Assembly (NCBI GenBank): GCA_951799445.1
Contig: OX637287.1
Coordinates: 33,870,224-33,934,223, forward strand
Direction: 5' to 3'
DNA length: 64,000 nt
Source of the DNA: Pseudisothecium myosuroides
Lineage: Eukaryota; Streptophyta; Bryopsida; Hypnales; Lembophyllaceae
Positions 1 through 12,619 of the stretch are shown here, piece by piece (the first letter of the stretch is position 1; every line of letters begins with the position of its first letter). Under the pieces are notes generated by a model. That model saw nothing but the letters and a program-made list of their open reading frames with translations. It ran no database searches and was not told the origin of the DNA. Made by a program: the position numbers and the translations under genes.

Positions 1-1209
1 TTTGAAGAAAATGCTAGCCTCGAAAGGCAATACTTTTACATATACATTACATAAAAAGTCCCCATTTGGATGTTGGATAAAGCGCATAGCCACTAAGCTA
101 ATCAAATTGTTGCTAGATCTGAAGGCACCAAATATATTGAAACTACTTCAACTCAAAAGCATGTCACTAACAAAATTCTTTTCAAATTTAACATGCCATG
201 ACACATCAAGAGCACTTCCTCGGTCCACAGTATTTATCTCAAGAAAATCAGAGGGATAACCTTAATAACACCCCAATATTTTGAAATTCCTTAATGTCAA
301 AAGAACCACCTAAAACCATCTAAGTAAAGATTTGAGCATAATTCCTAAAGTTGAAATGCAAAAGTACTCAATGTTGACGGAGAATTCTTGTCAATCACCA
401 CATAGAGCAAAATTCAAACCCTTCTCCACATAAATATAGAGACTTGCATGTTTTGAAATTTGGCATGATTATTAAATATCATGTTAAGATTCATTTTCAA
501 AAAACAAAATGTAAAAAGATTTTTTCCTACAAATTTTATCGCAATTTGAAGGTGATGAAGCTCAAATCTAGTTAAAAATTCCTTACAACCAATCACTGCA
601 CCATGTGCGGTCATTGGGCAATGATACAAAAATTTGTGCCCATCACAATTAAATTGGTAGTTGAATTGTGTGATTAGGGTTTGGTCACTGGAGGGGTGGT
701 TGTACAATGTACACTTAGTATTTGGTCATTGGGAGGTGGTGTTGTGTGGTGATTAGATGTGTGCAGTAAATGGCCGGTTTACTCTACAGTAGTTCACTTG
801 GAATAAATTTGATGGACACCAAATGAACAATCTAGTAAACGGAGGATTCAAGTTCACTTCGAATGATATTTATGGACATCAAATGAACAATCTAAGAATT
901 ATGTAATTGCTGAAAATAGGGGGACCTAATCAACCCTACGCTCACATCTTCAGAGGCCTTACATTTAAGTCAAGAATCTAGATGATCCAGTTTTGCAGAC
1001 AGGTCACAACGAGTTGTCCCCTAATAACATTCCATATTATGAAACAAGTGAAAAGTCGGCAGCTCAGAAAAGAGATGAAGTGGACAGCACATTTGGATAC
1101 AAAACTACAACAATCAACAAGACAATTCTGTGGAAACCTCAATGATTTGCCTATCACGGGTCCTCAATTATAACATCCGGCCAAAATCTCCATTCACCAA
1201 TCCCGAAAT
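1..1209. other. AT-rich intergenic DNA, no gene seen
   Basis: No recognisable coding region. Short open frames here have no family features and no splice context. The only structure seen is a short tandem duplication at 791-894, listed separately. Confidence 0.6.
791..894. repeat. 60-bp tandem duplication
   Basis: Two adjacent imperfect copies begin at 791 and 851. Both start AGTTCACTT and end with AAATGAACAATCTA. The function is unknown. Confidence 0.75.
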
Positions 1210-4200
1210 TCAGTCCATACTCGTGGCAATAAAGTGCCACAACAGTGCCGCATTCCACCTCCTACAGTAATGGGTCCAATATACACACCAATGCCTCAAG
1301 AAGCCCACTGGAGTGACGCCCGCCACCCAAAAAGTGTGGCTCCACGGATGGTCAAATAAAAGGTAACATCCTCTCGATATCACTCTCCCGCCCGCTCTCT
1401 CGTTCCTTTGTACTGTACAAAAGAGGAACTCCACATTACAGCTCCAACCACAACTACCTGCGTCTCCCGACACCGAATCCCACTGCATCGGCAGAGAAAC
1501 TCTATTCCGAAAGCCCTCTCATGCCTGGGAGCGCATCGCCAAGCACAAAAAAAAAGCCTCAAAATAAGGAATGAAAGCAACAGGTCATGCGGAGTGTCTC
1601 TCAGCTCCGTCCAGATACGAATGAAAAATACTCGACTAACCTACCTGCTTCTCTCTCAAGGGCTAACATTTACTCAATATCAGTCGCCCAAAAGGCAGCA
1701 ACGAAGTCGAGATCATGCACCACAGGCATCTGAACTCGATGGCCCACGTCGACTCGAAATTAACGTCACCTCATCTTCGGCCTCTTGTGGGGCATGCCGC
1801 GTTTCGAGTCTCGAGGATCCGGCATCCTGCTCTTGCCAGCGACCTTCTTCCGATTACGATGCCGTTCGTCCTCGCTGTCCTCTTCCTCGCCGTTCATCTT
1901 GTCCTCGCGCTTCGCCTTCTCTTCCAGTTGGTCCCAAGTCAGACCTTCCTCCTCCTCGCTGTCCTCCGCCTCCTCTTCCTGAAACAAACAAACACCCATT
2001 CATGCTTAGCACTTTCTAATCTCACACCTGTTCCCTCACAACACGCCGTCACAACCCACAACCAAACCAACGTTCCCACAAAAACATTCCACACGCCGCC
2101 CCAATCATGCATGAGCTCAAACGAACACAAACCTCGTCGTCATCGGACTCCACCACCGATTCGTCGTCGGAGTCACCGTCTTCCGACTCCGAAACCACTT
2201 CCACGTCAGATGGTTCATAACCCTCGTCGGATTCTTCCGACTTCTCCGAGTCCGAATCACTGGCCTCCATGTTCAGAAACTCCCACCCACCGTCCTCGAT
2301 GAACTTGTCCGGATCCTGCGGGATCAACCACGACACGCATTGCCATTACAACCACCTCACTAAGAATCTACAATCCACATACAAAGTAATTAAGACACAC
2401 GCCCTTTCCAACGCGCACCACCAACACTTTTCATCACATGACACACTAAACCGAACTCGTGCCCATATCCGCAGCCCCACCCCAACCTAAAGTCCGAAAC
2501 TCCCACCTTCTCGCTCTCGCTGACATCCACACTAGTCGAAAACACTACTCCTGATCAGGGACTTTCCCAAACTAACATTCTACAGACCAAAATCAATTTG
2601 GTGCGCAAGGACTAATAAAGCCACACGCCACACGCCCACAACACCACAACAACCGGGACCTCACCTCCAGAATTGTCTTCAAAATAGGACGCCAGTTCAG
2701 ATTCATACGACTCTCGTAGTACTTGATGTTCATCGAGTTCAGCCATTCCTTGATGCCGTCCAGAGAGGTCGAAGGGACGGCGTCGATGCGCAAAACGTCG
2801 CGCTTGAAGTCCTTGAACACGATCGCCATGTCGAACGCCTTCTGACCTAAACCCACGCGCTCCAGGTTCACGATCTCGATGTCGTTCAGGCTCACCACAA
2901 GAAACGGTGTCTCGATCAGCTCCACGAGGCAGTTCACCGTCGGCACGATGAACGCCGAAGACTTGTTCGGCACACCGTGGAAACCCAGCTCGCGGAAAGG
3001 AATGTCGAACTCCAGGTCCAGCTCACGCCACGGTGGCTGGTCCCACAGCTCGGCCATACGCTTCACGAACGCTTCGAACTCCTTGTTGATCTTGTTGCGC
3101 CGGTTTCTCTCCTGCTGCTCTTCCTCGATCTCGTCCGGGTCCATCATCGAACGACGGTTGCCCCCGAGCGTCTGAACCACCTCCATCACCTGTGCACAAC
3201 AACGCCAACTCAAAAATCAACCCTCGATTTCAACAATCCGCCACACAGCACACCCATCCGGCCCAAACCCGAAGTACCCGACAATAAAACTGTCCACAGG
3301 AACAAGGCTCCACACCGGGACAACAACTTTTTTGACATACACCCAACCTTCATGCAATCCGAGCCAAGCATCACAGCCAGCAACACAAAGCGTCACCAGT
3401 AATGAACTGGAGCCAGAAACCAAGAAAATACACAGCAGCGACGACGACCACAACTTGCCAACGCCGCCCCAAAACGTACGCACGTACCTCCACATAAAAT
3501 TGCACGTCCTTCGTCTTCTTCGTCCCCACCATGATGTAGTTATGCAAGTGGAAGTGGACCAGCGTGATCATCTCCTTCTCCGCGGGCTGGAAAAACGCGT
3601 GCTTGATGTTGCGGTACATCACATCCACTCTCTCTTCCTGACGCATCGTCGAGTAACGGAGACCGTTCGTATGAGCCTCCAATGTGCCGCTCATTTTCCT
3701 CCCACGACCCCCAAACGCAGGTCGGATCCAAAGATCGGACAACCTGACACACAACCGCAGGCCCAATCAGATGCAGTTGCACACGCTACAATGGACCCAA
3801 ACCAACCGAACCCAATTGCAAGCCAGCTTATGCGCTCCCTCCACAATGGCTCCCCAACGAACCACACACATCGGTCCAGGATCGCGAAAATCCCCCAAAA
3901 CCCAAACATCAACAAAGCGCCTTACACCCCCAATCACGAGCACCTTGGAACTATCGTGAGCTCCATTCCTCTCTAACAATCACACACCTCTCCAAAGGAG
4001 AGACTCCGGAACGTCCTCAACAAAACTCAAAACTCAAAACAGATGACTTGGAAACCACTCCAAACTTGTCCGCCTTCTCAACTCGAACCCACCTGCCCAC
4101 AACAGAATCAAAAGAATCCACTCCCCAAAACACAAAAAAATTCCAACCACACCCCACGCCCAAACCGTACCTGATGGGTCGGCCCTTCGAGGTCTGGAGA

Positions 4201-7200
4201 CGCTCTTGGGTCACCAAAGTGGCACGCTCCGCGCGTTCCGACTCACGCTGAGCCACCTGACGACGAAGAGTCTTGATCAGCTGCACCACCTGGTAAGAAT
4301 GACGGGTGTCGTTCGAACGGAAAGAAACCTCCTTCACGTAAATAGAAGCAGGAAACTTCTTCGTCGGGACGTCGTTCGGACCGAAACCCGCTCCGGGAAC
4401 GTTGAAGATGATCCGGATGTACGAATGACCGCCATCCTGTTGACTCGTCACGCTCTTCACGGTGGCGATGTGGAACGGCACCAGCAAACCATAAATCGGG
4501 AGCAACACGGCTTCGTTCTTCTGATCCACCTGCATCCACAAAACAGGCAAGTCAGAAAATTCGGTGACGCTCACCTATTCTCATGCAAGACGCCCAAGCA
4601 TTAGCCCAATCCTACCAAACATCCCCCCTCACGAACAGAAACGACCCACACTACAGCCATCACGGTGCTACAAGCTTCCAATGATCCACAAACCTAAAAA
4701 ACCATCGTCAATGCGGTTTCCACTTACGTGAATCTTCAGCTCACGAGCGGGGATGTCGTCCACGTTTCGGTAGGCCACGATGTCACCAGTGGACTTGCTT
4801 GGACCTTGACCCTCACCGGAACCCAAACCTCCAGACGCGAGCCTCCGGGCCGTCTCCTCGTTCTTCTGACGCGCTAACTCGGCTTGGTGCTGACGTCGTT
4901 GCTGGTGCACGAAAATACACGCAAGAGCACAAGCACTTGTCAAACATCACATCCACACTCAAAAAACCGGACCAAAGCACGGCGAAAATTCAACCAACAC
5001 ACCCACACAGAACACGCTAAGGTCAACCAACAATCGAAACCAACCTCGAAATCACTCGCACAAGTCGCCAAAATAAAATAACAAAAAATCTCAACATAAA
5101 AACCACTCAAAAAAAGAACCAGGACACTCAGCACAGCTCAGGAAAAAGTACCTCTTCCTTCGTCTGCTCCTGATTGTCCGATCGAAGAGTCGCCATGCGC
5201 ACCGCAGGCTCGATCGAACCATTCGGCTCCGATTTCACCTTAGGCTTCGATTCCACCTTCACCTCCTCCTCCTCCTCGTCGTCCTTGAACGAATAAGCGA
5301 TGTCCGTGTAAGTCTTGGAACACTTCAGAGTTGGCACCTCGGGAGCGCCCTTCTCCAACACGATCGCAGTGTCCGCAAGCAACAGAGAAAAAGTCTTAGA
5401 CTTCGGATGACGAGACTCCGTAGACAAGTTGTGGAAACCCAGAGACACGTTGAACACCATGCCCGCGCGGATCACGCGATCGTTCTTGCCGTTCAGAGTC
5501 AGACCCGACTCGCGAAACTCGATACCGATCCCCGTACCAGCATTCTTCGTGAAGTAAGGCAGAAACTCCGACCCTCCAGACTCCACCACGGCGTGAGCAG
5601 CCTTGTACGCGGCAGACATCGCATTGCCAGGACGCAAGGCGCCGATCGCAGCCTCGTGAGCTTTCAACAGAATCTTGTAAGCCTTCTCCTGAGTCTTGTC
5701 CGCGTCGATCATGATCGAACGCGCCACGTTCGAACAGTACGAACGGAAACGAGCGCCGATCGCGCAAAGAATCACACCCAAAGCGTCGTAGTACAGAGGC
5801 TCCTCGTTGCTCACCGCGCTCGGCTTCAGATCGAACACACCGCCGCTCTGGAAAACAGGAGGGTAGCAGATGTCCACGTCCTCCGCCTTCAACTTCACAT
5901 ACTTACCGGGGTTCGTGATCACGTTCTCCGTGTTCTCCATCAGCTCCGCGTGCGTCACCTTCTTCTCCTCGTCGATGATCACTTCCAGCTTCGGAACCAC
6001 GAAAGATTTCAGCACCGCGGCGCTCAATTGGGAGGCATTCTTGATGTTCGAAAGTTCCTCCTGACACACAATACACCACAATTCAACACGCACATGGATA
6101 AGACAACGAGACACAACAGAAAAACACACGTATTCCGTTGCAATTCAACACCGACCGGCACCAAACACCACGTCCATGCATCCAGCGATGCTCACACAAT
6201 CCAAATAAAAACTCAAATATGCAGGCAGCGAGGCGCAGCTAGGAGGGGGTGGACAAGATGGCAAAGGGCTCCGGACACCCCGAATGGCACCAGCATTCTC
6301 TCATTCGCCCACCAAAACCCCTCCATCACCCAACCAGGACTCCAATCCGAAAAATCTCAAAATGGCGGTCCACAAAGACGTCCAAAACTGACAGGCACGA
6401 CAATTACCTCGTCCTTCACGGCGAAAATCTCAGAAAAGCCACCCGAAACGTCCACCGTCGCACACCCCGAACCGGACAAGCACTCCGCCCACTTCTCCAT
6501 CAACGGACCCTCAGTCGCCTCGCGAGAAAGCACGCCGATCACAGGACTCTTGCTCTTGCTCGAACCCTTCACGGACTCCAGAACCGCGCTCATCTGCGAG
6601 CTGCCGTCCTGCTTACGCTCCTTCACGTGAATGTGAATGTCCACGCCCGTCAGCATCTTCGAAGACTTCTGCAAGTCCTCCAGGTGACCCGCCTTCTTCG
6701 AGCTGCACACGAAGTGCAGCGCGCCGGGCATGAACACCATCACCGTCTCCGGAAACTCGTACCCCAGCAGCCAGATGTGCAATGCGGTCGACTTCAGGTA
6801 CCGCAGATCCTCGGACGCGGGAGGCGTCACGACGGCGATGGCGTCCGCACCTCCCCACATCTCCTTCTTGTGTTCCTTCCACTTGTTGTTCAGCAGCTTC
6901 AAGCGCTTGCCGTACGACTCCAAGTTGATCTGCACCCCGGCCCCGGCCCCGCCCTTCCCGTCCCCGTTGCGCTCCGCCATGCTGCTCCCAAGCTTGGACG
7001 CCTCGAGACCCCCCAAACCCTAAAACGAGCCACGGCTCCAAATTCCCCAACTCACACCAACAGAAACAACTCCACACAACCAAGGCCTACTCCACTACAA
7101 CGGCAACAATAAATCCGATTCCGATTCCCAAGGGTATAGCTTCCGTATGAGTTTGCGGCGAAAACTCAAACCTCCACGCAAGAACCGAGATTAAACCCTA

Positions 7201-7470
7201 GCAACCGAAATGGAGCCTGAGTGCCTTGAGGTCTGTTACAACAAATTGTTGCAGAATCCAACAGCACCAGCAACCGAGTTTTCAAAACCCCGTGTCCATG
7301 AATCAGTGCCGCTCCTCTCCCTCGTCGTGAAGGTGCTCACCACCTTGCCTTCCTCCACAAGGCAGTGCACTTCCCTTTCTTCCGTTCGTCAAATTCTTGT
7401 GCTGCACCAAATTGCGACGCTCCTGCGACGCAACCGGTTCTTTAGTTGCGCTTCCCGAAACTCTTGTAAG
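1210..7470 (-). repeat. Left arm of SPT16 inverted duplication
   Basis: This segment matches the reverse complement of about 12620-18850. The match covers the whole SPT16 gene, about 500 bp of 3' flank and about 480 bp of 5' flank. Exons are nearly identical, introns and flanks carry more substitutions and indels, and similarity fades near both stated ends. Boundaries are by eye and may be off by tens of bases. Confidence 0.9.
1766..6980 (-). CDS. SPT16: SPT16, large subunit of FACT histone chaperone (copy 1)
   Basis: Spt16 pairs with SSRP1/Pob3 in FACT, a nuclear complex that moves H2A-H2B and H3-H4 during transcription and replication. Coding exons on the minus strand: 6980-6408, 6060-5152, 4901-4728, 4529-4171, 3743-3488, 3189-2665, 2315-2133, 1978-1766. 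All introns fit GT-AG, and the total of 3192 nt gives 1063 aa, usual for plant Spt16. Order: N-terminal aminopeptidase-like lobe (about 15-190), M24 peptidase-like domain without metal ligands (about 200-440), Spt16 middle domain (about 540-690, including LSDLWIRP), tandem PH/Rtt106-like region (about 700-930, including FHLHNYIMVGTKKTKDVQFY), then an acidic tail (about 940-1020) and a basic end. The start is the ATG that opens MAERNGDG; the open frame upstream lacks another ATG. Its 5' end faces copy 2. It has Ser at 529 where copy 2 has Asn. Confidence 0.95.
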
Positions 7471-9328
7471 GCTCGCGCCATGTAACCATGGATGGAAATG
7501 CCTGGATACTTGGGAATACGATTCAAAGCCTCCGGGTTCCCACGCAAGTGGAGTTGGTACCATCGCCAGCTTCTTTCGTATTTCTCGCGCCATTTTTTTT
7601 TTCTCAACTAGTAGGAGGGTGACGTGTGGCACTATTTCTTGAAGAATGAATTTGATTTAACTCTCAAGGTTAGGTCAAAACTTTATGTTTTGTTATTGAG
7701 CGCAGGACATGGTGGCTCATTGATTTAAGTCGGGTTTTGCAATTAATTGTATATGACGACCTGGTAACCCACCAAATGAACACCTTCTTATAACTTTTGA
7801 GAATACGATTGAGTTCCCACTCAAGTTCAGTTAGAGAAGCCATCTTCTCCGGTTGCAATTCTGGAGCCTGTTCTTGTTCTGAACTGATAGAAATTAAGGT
7901 GACATGTGGCACTTTTATCTTGAAGAATTAATGTGATTTAAGGTAACTACACCTAAAATCGACCGTTTAAGCGATTCAGCATGGTTCTCATTGTTATATT
8001 GGAAAAAATTTTGTGAGGTCCTATTGGCAATCCAAAGGGGATTCTAGATTCTCTGAAATGCATTGTTTGGACACCGTATGAATAAACTTTGAATATTCAA
8101 AGTGCTGAAAATAGGTAGTTCTACCGACCCTAGACTCTCATGAATAGTGCATTCTAGGCAAGAATCTGTAGGGGGTAGTTTTAGGAAGGGGTCGAAATTG
8201 GGTGTAGTTACCTCAACCCTCACAGGTGGTAGGCAAAACTTTATTTTAGACTTTCTTGTTGATAGATGATATGTTGTTGATTGAGCATAGGACATGGTGT
8301 CTCATGGTCCATTTCCACCTAATCTTGGAGGGGCAATGTTAGAGTTGTATAGGAGCAGTAAGAAGGAGCAAGTTCCCACCTGAGTATATATGTTGGCAAA
8401 TGCCGAATCTAGGTGGCAGATGAGGTGGTATGCCACTAAGAGCAGTTTTACAACCAGTTAATGAGCAGCATTTGGAGGCCCATCACTTCTAATGTAGTCG
8501 TCAAGTAAAACTTCTCAATCTTGAAGAAAAATAAATTTCAGAGTTTTTCAAGCGCTCTTAATTACTACATAGGGTGGGCGGAACATTAAGGTAAGAGTAT
8601 TGCATGAGTTGTTAGGTAGTTCAATTAATTATTGCATGCTAAACTTATGATAAGACCCTTGAATGGGAACATGGGCTCCTCACAATACTAAATAATCACA
8701 CATACATCAAGTTGACAGCCTGCAATACTAAATAATCACATGTACATCAAGTTGATAGCCTACCTTGGTGTAATCTGAAGTTCATATGAATTTCACAATA
8801 TTCTTAAAATTAATTTGGGCTTCATAGCTAACGCCAAGTAGGAAAAGCCCCTCATTAAGTTGGTGATTGTTTGCCAAAAATAGTTGTCCATCGTGAATTG
8901 GACGTGACCGTCATGTAATCTTTTGAATGATCACACTCTAATAATTTATGAAACCCAATTGAAGGTTACATTTATAGCTTAAAATGTTATTGTGTAAAAA
9001 TTACCAAGGATGTTACAAACATTCAACATTTTTTTGTAAAAATGACAAATATTCAACCTATACTGTAATCAATTTTTGAAAGAAATATATTCACGTATGT
9101 AACCCATAAATGACAATGCGGACATTTTGTGTTCAATGAATGACAAAAAATCCTTTTGTGTAGGACAGAAGTGCAACTGTTCATCTTCGGAATTTTGTTG
9201 TAAAAAAGGAAGGTCTTCTACAATAGTTTGATTTTTGATGAGCACATGCTTTTCCATTGTTTTAAGCCAATGATTCTCACAGTATCCAAAGGGATGATTT
9301 CCACAGTCACCAATCCATCCTTTAAGAG
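7471..9328. other. Spacer between SPT16 copies, left part; non-coding with local duplications
   Basis: No gene recognised. Segments near 7500-7690 and 7780-7945 are diverged copies of each other: both hold GAGAATACGATT, a GTGGCACT motif and TTGAAGAAT. A stretch near 7675-7720 is repeated near 8232-8300 (AAAACTTTAT, then GAGC(G/A)(C/T)AGGACATGGTG). This looks like repeated duplication of upstream flanking DNA. Confidence 0.55.
8683..8762. repeat. 40-bp tandem duplication
   Basis: Two copies begin with CAATACTAAATAATCACA at 8683 and 8723, followed by (C/T)(A/G)TACATCAAGTTGA(C/T)AGCCT. Confidence 0.85.
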
Positions 9329-11200
9329 ATAACCCCTAAAATCCCAAGGCCATTTTTTCATCAAAAGATCACTCAAAACTGCCATTTCAAATGCAAAGAG
9401 CAAAATTTATAAACATTTCATTTTTTTGCATATCCAAGTGTAGGATCATATGTTAGGTTTGTTTAAAAATGACTAGAAAAAATTTCAAAAACTTTGACTA
9501 AATAGATTGCAAGATATTTGCATTTAAAGTACAAAAATTGAGGGGGTTTTGCACCTTGCAATACTAGATTATGAAACCTTGAATCTTCTTAATTTCAAAA
9601 TTTCTACAATAAGATTTTGAATTATAAATGAAGTTGAGAATTCTAGAATAAAAAATTCAAAAGCAACAACTTGATTTTTATTCTTGAAAGTATTGTTAAG
9701 TGGAAGTAGATGCATGAACTAATGGATTGAAGGAAAAGCTAAATTGTTCATATTTTAAAGATGACTTTGAAAAACACTAATTACAATTATAATGAGATTA
9801 ATCCATAAAGTTCTTTGACTATTTTTTAAAAAATGTCCAAAATTGTAACTTTCTAGTGCATTGAATATAATTGAAGTATAAAACTATTTTTAAACTTTCA
9901 ATTATATAAATTTGTACTAGAGAAATATTATAGAAATTTGTAGAAAACATTTCAAACCATTTGACCATGTAGATTACAAAATTATAACATTTCAATTTAG
10001 ATGAAAAGAAATTTTGGGCCCTACCCAATAAAGGCAACAAAGCTTGAGTCAACTTTGTGGAAAAGGAGACACTATCAAACTAACTTTGGAAACTTCAACC
10101 ATTGTATAGTTAGTTATGTTAGTTATTTGCATGCCAATTTCTAACGATAATGGAGGTGTTCAACCGTGTAGCATTGTTAGTTGCTGACACTAAATGACCG
10201 ATGGATGACTTCACTTGGCACTGTAAGATGGGAAAAAATGTTTTTTCATCCAATTTATTTATATGGAGGGTACTTGAGTACATTTTCAGTGAAAAATATT
10301 GCAAAGTCCCTCATTATGGTCTTATTGACTTTTCCAAAGAAGCAATTCTCAATCCACGGATCACCCTTGTAGTGTATTTTGGCCATTTCTTGCTATTTTC
10401 TCTTGATGTGAATTTCAGCCATAAAAATGATGTTTTTTAAATTTGAGTCCAATTAACGAAATGAAGCTTCTTAAGCGCAGTTTCTACTCCAATTGGAAAT
10501 TTTGAAAAATTCATAAATTTTAATATTTATAGCAATATGAATTTTAGGCCTTTAACCATGGTTTCTTGATTTGTATTTTTAGAGTGACATAGTAACTTTG
10601 GTCTAAACTATAATATACGTCTATGATGAAAATTTCAAATTTTTTGAGTATGTTTTGCATTTGATATGAATTTTCTTCATTTTTTTCTTAAAAACTTTGT
10701 AGTTATTTTAAATTTTCCTCGAAAATTTGAAAATTTTATAACTTATAAAAGACATGTGACTTCATCTTTGAAAAATAAATTTAAAAATATATTGCCATTT
10801 ATAATAAATTGTGTGAAAGTTGGAAAAAATGATTTTTTTTTCAATTTCATTTATGCTTTGTTGAGCTACCCTACAATGACAATGTGTGGGAAAATTTTTA
10901 GCCTATTTGGCTTAATAGATTACAAGATATAGGCATTCAAATTTAATAGAAAACATATTCGCAGCTTGTTTGATTGCTTGCCCTTTCTATTAGCACATTG
11001 TCTAAATTGCCTCTAAACTTTTGAGTCCCATAATTTTTGATCCATTCTATGAGTGTAGAAAATTATATTTTCACAAAGCTAATACAAGTGCACATCTTTG
11101 GTAAAAAATTTCACTTTTCATCGATTTAAGGATGACTTCTTATGAACCTACACAAACCTTCAAAAAGCTCTACAAGAGCTTATAGTCCTTTAGGGATTAA
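9329..11200 (+). mobile_element. TTAA-type non-autonomous element, copy A
   Basis: The left end reads ATAACCCCTAAAATCCCAAG and the right end is TTTAGGGATTAA, so the termini are inverted copies of (T)TAACCCCTAAA. The first several hundred bases match the interiors of the elements at 54253, 55896 and 61260 (an ACTCAAAACTGCCATTTC-like block, then GATTGCAAGATATTTGCATT). There is no transposase frame. It sits in the spacer between the SPT16 copies. At about 1.87 kb it is longer than its relatives, and 10181-10870 also matches 30955-31290, so it may be composite. Confidence 0.65.
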
Positions 11201-12619
11201 ACTAATAAAATTTAGGGGTGCTACATTGTCATATTCCATTTGTAGCCCGCATTCTCAAATATCCACCGTAACTCCCAAATCCTTGCTAACCGAAACAACC
11301 TTTAAATCATTTTGCTAAAGTTTTACTTGATTTTGACACTTGCGACTAGTGCACTAGAAAATTTAGAGAAAAATGTGCATGAAATCAGTAAAGGCATTTG
11401 AAAGAAACATACTAAGGTATGTATTCTTAAAGCGACCATTTAAGAGCTAATTGCCATTTGGGGGAAGCTAAACTTTTTAAAACAATTTTTAGTAAATTTT
11501 CGTAGGAAAAAACATGGAATTGACATCTAACCCAAGTTGTTTCATATTTGTTGGACCTTTGTAGAATTAGTCATGAATTTTTGAAGTTGAATTGCAATGG
11601 TCACTAAAAGCGACCACCTCCTGAAATGTACACTGTTGGTACATTGAAGAAAACAAAATGTACCTCTATGTCCTGATCATTAGAGCGTAGTTGCTTGTAT
11701 AGCAGACTACCTTATGATTCGCCAATTTTTGGATGAAGTTAACCAATTTTACTAGCCCTTTTTTTTTGGATCCATGGGGCCAGATTGCACCATTTCAAAA
11801 TAAATGTCTACTTTGCAATTATTTTTTGCCAAAATTTTTTCATTTCTATTTTAAATGTGGATGAAGTTACCAAATTTGGATGAGAAAGTGCAAGAAAATA
11901 ATTGAAAAGTGTTTTTTGTTTCAAAAGGTGGACGAATGTAGAAATACAATGCTTCGCCAAATTTTCGCCAAATTGTAAGTGATCGCCATCCTGGCACTTT
12001 TCCAAAAAGTAAAAAAAAGAGTTGAATTTTACACAATATTGTGGATGAAACAACAAAATTGATCAAGTTTTTTATTTTAGGCGATTCGGTGCAAAATTGC
12101 ACCAAATTTTTTGGCCTTGGCACCAAGCTTATAGAAGAAAAAAAAACTAGTAAAAAGGTGGAAAATCACCTAAAAACTTCAAATTAAAAAAAAATCATAA
12201 AAGTAATTGCCAAATTCTGGATGAAAACTGAATTATGGATAAGTGATATGTGCTAATATGATATTTTCTTTCCAATATGTGGATGAATGTTGAAATTTGG
12301 AGCACCACTATAACATTCAATATCGCCACTATGGCACTTCATCAAAAACGAAAAAAAACACCCTGGAATTGATGAATGGTTGTTCCGACTCAGCCAGTGC
12401 CGTCGGTCACAGACGAAAACAGAATAAAAACGCAGCCTCGTAAATACGTGCGCGCTACTAGTGGCCCGCGCCGTGATTACAAGCGGGAAAAGTCGGTGAC
12501 GAGTTTCTTTATTCATCGTATTCCCTACTGTACCCAAGGCGGGCTGTTGCTCTCTCTCCGCCGACAGCACCAGTCCATCGGCATTTCATGGAGTTGGCAA
12601 GCTCTCCAACAGCGCTGGG
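11201..12619. other. AT-rich spacer, right part; contains a dispersed repeat
   Basis: No gene recognised. About 11425-11690 is an inverted, diverged copy of about 39372-39640; shared blocks include ACCTCCTGAAATGTACACTGTTGGTAC and its complement, read in segments. The rest is AT-rich with short frames only. Confidence 0.55.

Noticed and set aside
5407..7112. Long plus-strand open frames (407 and 287 codons) antisense to SPT16 copy 1, and their mirror images at 12922-14699 on the minus strand
   Set aside because: They lie opposite GC-rich SPT16 exons, run through its introns and have Arg/His/Leu-rich products typical of antisense shadows. The same shadows appear in both arms because the arms are copies.
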